Below the pieces are notes generated by a model, which ran no database searches, was not told the DNA's origin, and saw only the letters and a program-made list of their open reading frames with translations. A stretch of DNA of 64,000 nucleotides from Paralichthys olivaceus (Eukaryota; Chordata; Actinopteri; Pleuronectiformes; Paralichthyidae). Made by a program: the position numbers and the translations under genes. Where the stretch lies: contig NC_091093.1 in assembly GCF_024713975.1 (NCBI RefSeq), positions 5,371,001-5,435,000 of the forward strand, in the 5' to 3' direction. Shown here piece by piece: positions 57,165-64,000 of the stretch (position 1 is the stretch's first letter; each line of letters begins with the position of its first letter).

Positions 57165-57365
57165 TTATCAATCAATCGATCAATCAAATTTTATTTGTAT
57201 GGCCTGTATTCACAGATCACAATTTGCCTCATGGGCTTAACAAGGTGTGACATCCTCTGCTGTTCAACCTCGACAAGAGTAAAGTAGAACTACAAAAAAA
57301 CTACTTTTCTCTCAGAGAGAGTCACGTGTGAGGAATCCTCTCCCAGGACAGAAGTGAAATGGGGA
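57165..57365. repeat. Dispersed fish repeat fragment starting ATCAATCAATCG
   Basis: It begins ATCAATCGATCAATCAAATT, continues TTTATTTGTATGGCCTGTAT and TTAACAAGGTGTGACATCCT, and ends near CTCTCCCAGGACAGAAGTG. I know this wording from a very common percomorph repeat. It is diverged and has no coding capacity. Confidence 0.5.
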
Positions 57366-57905
57366 GGGAGCAGCAGAAACGTATTTACAATCAAATCAAA
57401 TTGCTGTCGCTTGAAACAACTGATCATTGCAAACAACCTGCTCACAGTTGAATATGGACACTTCCTCTTTAGGCAACAGCCTGGCTTTGAAAAGTTGCTT
57501 TGTGTATTTAACATCCATGCTTCTGGAGACAGTTGGTTATCTGAGTGTATGTACAATATGCAGCCAGTTCAACATACCCAGGACAGCTTTCATTGTTCGG
57601 CTTCACTTAACATTTAATCACTCGTCCTGATAACCTGTAACTGTTTCAGTTAACTCTGGGTTTTCTTATCCAGCTACATGTGCGTTCAAGTTACAGAGGT
57701 GGATTAGTTCATTACGAGCGACTTCATCAAGATCATGAAAAAAGTTCCTGATGTGATATGCGAGGAAACGCTGATATCTGCTGCTACAATCAGAATCCAA
57801 AAGTGACTTTTAACAAAGTGAAATATGAGAATCTAGAGAAATATTTAACTGTGAGTGGATACATTTTTAATAAAAGACGTCAGAGGCTTTAGATTTTATT
57901 TATCT

Positions 57906-59912
57906 TAATATTGATCTTATCTGCAGCAATAAAATAAAACCGTAAAAGCATCAGCACTGTCTGGTCTGAAGTCAGAATCAAATGATTTTATCAAATTAAA
58001 ATTGTGAATGAATCCTCCATCTGTTGATTTTAAACCATCCCAGTCTGTGAACATTTCTGCTACTCTACTATTTCTAACTTTACTATAAACTCTCTTATCA
58101 TTGACTATGATCGATGGTTTTTCAGTGATCTGATTGGCCAGTAGTTGGGCCGTTGACAGGTTTTAATCTGTTATCATGAATTGAACCTGGTCCGGAGCAG
58201 GTTAGCGGATCAGCATAAGTTACAATGGTGATTTTCCCAAGTGAACCAGCTTCGTAGGACTGAAAACTCGTTACCTTGATAACTGCAAATCCTTCTTCGT
58301 AGTACAGGCCCTCGGTCTCTGCTCAGTAAAACCAGCCTCCTGTATCAGTGAAGGCAATGTATATACCCTATTACAAACAATTGCAATATAATATAGAGTA
58401 GTATATGTTGAGGGATGAGAGGGATGAGTTTCTCATTTCCTCCCAACTCTCTCAGGCAACTTGGATTTGTGGCCTGCATATGACCAGAACACAATTGAAC
58501 TTTAATAACCTCAGTGGGGCCAAAGCAGAGGCATAGCTGTAAACAACATAAGGAAATGAGACATTAAAAACAATGCAGGTTCAAAACATGAATGAAATGA
58601 CAACCAGATAGATACCAGTGAAAGGTTGAGGCAACACAGAGATCAAGCACAGTCAGTGAACCCACTTTGCTGCCATCTAGTGCAACAAAGTCCACATGCA
58701 GCACAAGAATGAAATAGTCTTAATGTGGTAGTTTGCTGCAGCAGTAGTAAATATAGTGGTTGTCTCTTCCTTAGAGGCTGTAGAGGACTGACTGATAAGT
58801 CCAACTCAGTCCAGAGATTTGAGAAATATTAAAATGTTTTTTATAATTTATTACCTGCTAGATCATTTAAACTCGTGATGTTTGGGAATGCTCTTTAACT
58901 ATCATGATTTCATTTGTGCATTCAACCTGCTTTTGTGGTTAGAAAGTTTTATTTGCCTCAGTTCAATCAATATTTTCTGTCACTATGTAATTGCAAACCA
59001 AAATTGTAAACTGCATACCATTAGTCCTAATTTGGTGGTCGACTGTCAAAGGTTGACTTTGTAAAACCCTAACCTTTTTGTTTTGTTTTGCGCCTCCCTT
59101 TTGGCACAAATCTTCACTAAGATACATTGATTCACTATCAGATATAGTGTTTGGGCTATTTAATACCTAGAAATTAACAAAAGGATTGTTATTATTGTGT
59201 GGCTGGCTGTAAGACACTGTTTTCACACTCAAAGCTGTAATTTAAATGACCCACTTCATATATTAAATCAAATAATATTGTGGCCCATAATTAACTTGAG
59301 TATTTCAATTGTATGCTACTTTATGATGCAATGTTAAATATGACATGACTGATGATTGGATTGAATTTTGGTTATTAAATTCAGTAACCTCCAGAGGGAG
59401 CTACATGAACACTGTATCTGCATGTGACAACGGTGCATGTTGCTACATGTAAACTAGATCTTACTCTGAGAGCATTATCATTTGTAAGGTGTTACGATGG
59501 CCACATGCTTCAGTGTATCAGAGAGAGAAAATATTCTAAAAAGAAGCCTTTTGTCTTCAGTTAGTCAGATATCTATTCTTATTCACAGAGCACATGATGA
59601 TTAACCTCCATGTTATCCTGCCAATCAAACAGTCCCAGCAAATCATTCCTTGATTGATAATGTGGATGTGCAGTGCAGACTGTAGTGTTATTTCAGAAAA
59701 AATGTCCTTTTCATTGTGTGGACTTTGCTGCAGTTAATTATATATTGATATTAATTGCATGGCATGCCACAAAATACTGCTGGTTTACAAATCGTTCCTG
59801 TGAAGGGCATCATTTGCTGTACAGTGTTACAGGCGGCCTTCTGTCTTCTGTTTATTGGACGAGGGTTGTCCATATACGATGCAGAGCCTGTAGGAAATGT
59901 TCTCCTATCTCA
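57906..59912 (+). repeat. 2.0-kb direct tandem duplication, copy 1
   Basis: The sequence from TTGATCTTATCTGCAGC at 57,911 recurs at 59,916, an offset of 2005 bases. The similarity continues without a large break to TCTCCTATCTCA, which ends at 59,912 here and at 61,915 in copy 2. The copies differ by scattered substitutions and one short replaced segment (about 58,990-59,010 versus 60,996-61,014). No gene, splice-paired exon or known transposon was recognised inside the unit. Confidence 0.95.
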
Positions 59913-61915
59913 ATATTGATCTTATCTGCAGCAATAAAATAAAACCGTAAAAGCATCAACACTGTCTGGTCTGAAGTCAGAATCAAATGATTTTATCAAA
60001 TTAAAATTGTGAATGAATCCTCCATCTGTTGATTTTAAACCATCCCAGTCTGTGAACATTTCTGCTACTCTACTATTTCTAACTTTACTATAAACTCTCC
60101 TATCATTGCCTATGATCAATGGTTTTTCAGGGATCTGATTGGCCAGTAGTTGGGCCGTTGACAGGTTTTAATCTGTTATCATGAATTGAACCTGGTCCGG
60201 AGCAGGTTAGCGGATCAGCATAAGTTACAATAGTGATTTTCCCAAGTGAACCAGCTTCGTAGGACTGAAAACTCGTTACCTTGATAACTGCAAATCCTTC
60301 TTCGTAGTACAGGCCCTCGGTCTCTGCTCAGTAAAACCAGCCTCCTGTATCAGTGAAGGCAATGTATATACCCTATTACAAACAATTGCAATATAATATA
60401 GAGTAGCATATGTTGAGGGATGAGAGGGATGAGTTTCTCATTTCCTCCCAACTCTCTCAGGCAACTTGGATTTGTGGCCTGCATATGACCAGAACACAAT
60501 TGAACTTTAATAACCTCAGTGGGGCCAAAGCAGAGGCATAGCTGTAAACAACATAAGGAAATGAGACATTAAAAACAATGCAGGTTCAAAACATGAATGA
60601 AATGACAACCAGATAGATACCAGTGAAAGGTTGAGGCAACACAGAGATCAAGCACAGTCAGTGAACCCACTTTGCTGCCATCTAGTGCAACAAAGTCCAC
60701 ATGCAGCACAAGAATGAAATAGTCTTAATGTGGTAGTTTGCTGCAGCAGTAGTAAATATAGTGGTTGTCTCTTCCTTAGAGGCTGTAGAGGACTGACTGA
60801 TAAGTCTAACTCAGTCCATAGATTTGAGAAATATTAAAATGTTTTTTATAATTTATTACCTGCTAGATCATTTAAACTTGTGATGTTTGGGAACACTCTT
60901 TAACTATCATGATTTCATTTGTGCATTCAACCTGCTTTTGTGGTTGGAAAGTTTTATTTGCCTCAGTTCAATCAATATTTTCTGTCACTATGTAATTGTA
61001 GTTGTGGTAAATACTGCATACCATTAGTCCTAATTTGGTGGTCGACTGTCAAAGGTTGACTTTGTAAAACCCTAACCTTTTTGTTTTGTTTTGTGCCTCC
61101 CTTTTGGCACAAATCTTCACTAAGATACATTGATTCACTATCAGATATAGTGTTTGGGCTATTTAATACCTAGAAATTAACAAAAGGATTGTTATTATTG
61201 TGTGGCTGGCTGTAAGACACTGTTTTCACACTCAAAGCTGTAATTTAAATGACCCACTTCATATATTAAATCAAATAATATTGTGGCCCATAATTAACTT
61301 GAGTATTTCAATTGTATGCTACTTTATGATGCAATGTTAAATATGACATGACTGATGATTGGATTGAATTTTGGTTATTAAATTCAGTAACCTCCAGAGG
61401 GAGCTACATGAACACTGTATCTGCATGTGACAACGGTGCATGTTGCTACATGTAAACTAGATCTTACTCTGAGAGCATTATCATTTGTAAGGTGTTACGA
61501 TGGCCACATGCTTCAGTGTATCAGAGAGAGAAAATATTCTAAAAAGAAGCCTTTTGTCTTCAGTTAGTCAGATATCTATTCTTATTCACAGAGCACATGA
61601 TGATTAACCTCCATGTTATCCTGCCAATCAAACAGTCCCAGCAAATCATTCCTTGATTGATAATGTGGATGTGCAGTGCAGACTGTAGTGTTATTTCAGA
61701 AAAAATGTCCTTTTCATTGTGTGGACTTTGCTGCAGTTAATTATATATTGATATTAATTGCATGACATTGCCACAAAATACTGCTGGTTTACAAATCGTT
61801 CCTGTGAAGGGCATCATTTGCTGTACAGTGTTACAGGCAGCCTTCTGTCTTCTGTTTATTGGACGAGGGTTGTCCATATACGATGCAGAGCCTGTAGGAA
61901 ATGTTCTCCTATCTC
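59911..61915 (+). repeat. 2.0-kb direct tandem duplication, copy 2
   Basis: It is the second of two head-to-tail copies and starts immediately at the end of copy 1. The junction lies in a short shared TATCT(T/C)AATA stretch, consistent with duplication through microhomology or unequal exchange. Matching short open frames in both copies reflect the duplication and are not evidence of a gene. Confidence 0.95.
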
Positions 61916-62600
61916 AGAGATAGTTGGCAGGCACACAGCCGTGGTGAGAGATACCACAGGAAGGGGAAAACAGATGGGATGAACATGCAAAGGCTGGGGT
62001 AAAGTGTGAAAACATATGGTTTCAACCCCACAGTTCATCCAAGTGGCACAATTCAAAAAATGAAATTAATTAAAGTGAGTGATAAGTCATTCATCCAATT
62101 AACCGTATAAACCATATGAAATTCCGATTAAGATTATCTTTAGATCTGTTATCTACTGTCACTTGAATTAATACAGCAGATGATCTCACCCCTGCTGGCC
62201 TATAAGAACTGGGCACCTGCTTCTTTGTGGAGCTAAGTTAAACAGACTGGCTCTTGATATTTGTGACTCTGAGAAGCTCTTAATGTTCCTGTAACTTTAC
62301 TGTGGTTTATAGCATTAGACTGTGGGAGCTGGTGGATTTGTGTTCTTTGTGTGTGTGTGTGGGTATGTGTGGGAGGGGGGGTGTCTTGTCGACACCTGCT
62401 AACGTGTGTGTATAAATGTAACTTTTACGAGACTAGGATCAGTCATTTTTGCTCTTGTGTTATTGTTTCTGAACATTTGAAGGAATATGGGAATAGACCC
62501 CAAAATTGCATTGATACAATATACTTATACATTTTTCATTGATAAATACATTGTGATTTGTTACCATTGGTCATCATAACTTTAATCAGAGGCACTGTTG

Positions 62601-62691
62601 TTAGCAGCCATAGAGCCTGTTGATCCTCATGATGTCCTGCCTCTGGCCGATCTGGACGTTGGGGTCTGGGTGGGGGTGATGCCGTCCCTCC
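62601..62691 (-). pseudogene. Broken 3' fragment of a second hatching-enzyme gene
   Basis: About 90 bases nearly repeat the last coding bases of the gene at 62,941-63,729. They begin with the same stop-codon region TTGTTAGCAGCCATAGAG and include CTCTGGCCGATCTGGACGTT. Compared with the intact gene it lacks 14 bases (the CCCAGTAGGACATG part), has a further one-base length change, and stops at CCGTCCCTCC. The reading frame is therefore destroyed. It lies 250 bases downstream of the intact gene in the same orientation, so it is a relic of a tandem copy or a partial local duplication. Confidence 0.85.
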
Positions 62692-62755
62692 ATTTTAACA
62701 ATCAAACACTGACTGATAAAAAAGAATGACACCACAGTAATCATGTTGCTTTACC

Positions 62756-62761
62756 TTTATT
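62756..62761 (-). terminator. Poly(A) signal of the hatching-enzyme gene
   Basis: AATAAA on the minus strand, 180 bases beyond the stop codon, is the only good hexamer between the gene and its remnant. It implies a short 3'UTR. Confidence 0.5.
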
Positions 62762-62940
62762 AAAGACATTTTACACTTGTTGATGATGTCACATATTCTG
62801 TTGTCTGTCTGTTTGACAGAATGTGGACAAAGGAAATGTAACCTTCATCATTGGTACTTATAAATAATAGCTGCTTTATCAGTAACACAAATCTCAAAAA
62901 GGAAACTGTGAATTTGTTGTATCTGGTATCAGCATTGTTG

Positions 62941-63729
62941 TTAGCAGCCATAGAGCCTGTTGATCCTCATGATGTCCCAGTAGGACATGCCCTGCCTCTG
63001 GCCGATCTGGACGTTGGGGTTGGGGATGGGGGTGATGCTGTCCCTCCCGTACTGGATGGAGAAGGCTGTTTTTCCATAGTGCATGATGGAGGAGTAGTCG
63101 TAGGGAGTGTTCAGGTTGTTGGTGGCCTGCTTGTGGAAGTTGTAGGCCATCCGCTGGTTGATGTTCCCCCAGTTGATCCTGACGTAGTTGTCGCGGTCGC
63201 TCCTGGTCTGCTCGTGCTGGAAGCCCAGAGCGTGGTTGATCTCGTGCTGGATGATGCCGTGGTAGACGCAGCCCTGCCTGTTGAGAGAGAGCACCTGTCT
63301 GCCTCCCACTCTGCCCAGAGAGGAGAAACATCCGACTTTGTTCTCGATGCTGATGTAGTCGTACTGGTTCTGACGGGGGACGAAGCGGATGCAGGTCCGG
63401 CTGTGGAAGGCCTTCATGGCGCGGTCGATCTTCTGCCTCTCCCAGCTGGTGAACTCACTGCTCACGGTGAAGGGGATCATCACCTGACCGTTGGAGGCTT
63501 TCTTCCACTGGCAGCTCTGGGACCAGCACATCATGGCGTTTCTGGTTCTGGGAGCGAGCAGGTCTCCTTCCAGCAGGATCTCATCGGTGGCGTTGTTGGA
63601 GGTCAGAATCCTGGTGGTGATGTCCATGGTGTCATCGGGGACGTCTTCTTCAATCACTTCCTCCTGGAGAGGCTGAGCCTGAGAGAGGCCGAGCAGGAGC
63701 AGCAGCAGCAGGCTGACAGTGGGAGTCAT
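62941..63729 (-). CDS. High choriolytic (hatching) enzyme, astacin family, intronless
   Basis: A secreted zinc metalloprotease of the astacin family, in fish released by hatching-gland cells to swell and digest the egg envelope. It has 262 residues in one exon. A signal peptide occupies about 1-19 (MTPTVSLLLLLLLGLSQAQP start). An acidic propeptide runs to about 63 (ending LLAPRTR), and the mature enzyme starts near N64 (about 199 residues). The zinc site HEINHALGFQHE is at 162-173 with His162, His166 and His172 and catalytic Glu163, followed by QTRSDRD. The Met-turn SIMHY is at 214-218. Cysteines at 68, 73, 113, 134, 154 and 262 fit the six-cysteine hatching-enzyme pattern. The absence of introns matches teleost HCE genes, which are thought to have arisen by retroposition. 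The ATG lies 86 bases downstream of a TATA box. All key residues are intact. I do not assign a numbered symbol because fish carry several copies. Confidence 0.95.
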   Translation of the reverse strand: MTPTVSLLLLLLLGLSQAQPLQEEVIEEDVPDDTMDITTRILTSNNATDEILLEGDLLAPRTRNAMMCWSQSCQWKKASNGQVMIPFTVSSEFTSWERQKIDRAMKAFHSRTCIRFVPRQNQYDYISIENKVGCFSSLGRVGGRQVLSLNRQGCVYHGIIQHEINHALGFQHEQTRSDRDNYVRINWGNINQRMAYNFHKQATNNLNTPYDYSSIMHYGKTAFSIQYGRDSITPIPNPNVQIGQRQGMSYWDIMRINRLYGC

Positions 63730-63814
63730 CTTCAGGGTGGGTGTGCAGGCTGTGGAGCTTCTGTGGAGAGGAGAGACTCCTGATGCTTAATGTTTGACTC
63801 AGTGCTGCAGGGTC

Positions 63815-63820
63815 TTTATA
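63815..63820 (-). promoter_or_regulatory. TATA box of the hatching-enzyme gene
   Basis: TATAAA on the minus strand (context GAGTATAAAGACCCTGCAG) lies 86 bases before the ATG, leaving room for a 5'UTR of about 55 bases. A strong TATA box fits a gene expressed at high level in one embryonic gland. Confidence 0.75.
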
Positions 63821-64000
63821 CTCTCCTCTACAGGTGTGTCTGCAGGATTATTACGGGCTGTGGTCCACACTGCTAGGCCTAAACAAACCTTTGGAGGGAG
63901 GACTCCACTGACAAACCCAGTGTTTCAACATGGTTTGTTATCTCTGGTCAGTAGTTGGATCAACACAGATTTACGTGTTGGGATTTTTAAACTGAACATA
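63821..64000. other. Upstream flank of the hatching-enzyme gene
   Basis: The remaining bases are the upstream flank of the minus-strand gene. I see no further gene before the window ends. Part of the proximal promoter probably lies here, but no specific site could be supported. Confidence 0.4.

Noticed and set aside
59673..61982. Matching short frames ending CRACRKCSPIS in both 2-kb copies
   Set aside because: Their conservation between the copies reflects the recent duplication. They lack a start context, splice sites and family similarity.
62851..63783. Plus-strand open frame of 310 codons
   Set aside because: It is the antisense shadow of the intact hatching-enzyme gene, whose minus-strand product has a complete catalytic site.

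Overview
The window is vertebrate nuclear DNA, almost certainly from a teleost fish. It has spliced genes with canonical GT/AG introns, long AT-rich intergenic stretches, abundant CA/GT microsatellites, and fish-type transposon remnants (BEL/Pao LTR element, hAT and Tc1-like relics, tRNA-derived SINEs, L2- and RTE-type LINE tails). The intronless astacin hatching-enzyme gene and the GnRH receptor with a long C-terminal tail also point to a fish. I cannot name the species.

Layout. Bases 1-15,200 contain no gene I recognise. They hold a 22-bp minisatellite, a SINE, an L2-like tail and a decayed BEL/Pao retrotransposon (about 8.0-11.6 kb, minus strand). Bases 15,240-22,060 carry a complete plus-strand DHCR7 gene (7-dehydrocholesterol reductase): a GC-rich promoter with CCAAT boxes, a non-coding exon 1 and seven coding exons encoding 478 residues. 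Bases 22,100-33,200 are repeat-bearing intergenic DNA. Bases 33,480-39,400 carry a complete plus-strand gonadotropin-releasing hormone receptor gene: a putative 5'UTR exon and three coding exons encoding 408 residues. Bases 39,400-50,600 are mostly intergenic, with one possible orphan exon at 42,651. Bases 50,648-53,378 carry a minus-strand PIM-like serine/threonine kinase gene (eight coding exons, 368 residues). A GC-rich presumed promoter and a 1.3-kb 27-bp minisatellite lie just upstream of it. Bases 57,906-61,915 are two near-identical 2.0-kb direct tandem copies of non-coding DNA. Bases 62,600-63,830 carry an intact, intronless, minus-strand high choriolytic (hatching) enzyme gene, with a broken fragment of a second copy just past its 3' end.

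The four genes act in unrelated processes: cholesterol synthesis, reproductive endocrine signalling, kinase signalling and egg-envelope digestion. They do not form a functional cluster. The only related group visible is the hatching-enzyme gene and its remnant. I saw nothing I could defend as a new biological system. The observations most worth a second look are the 27-bp repeat array that encodes a 9-residue charged repeat beside the PIM-like gene, the recent 2-kb tandem duplication beside the hatching-enzyme locus, and the hatching-enzyme remnant. Exon boundaries were read by eye from splice signals, reading-frame phase and remembered family similarity. No database search was run.
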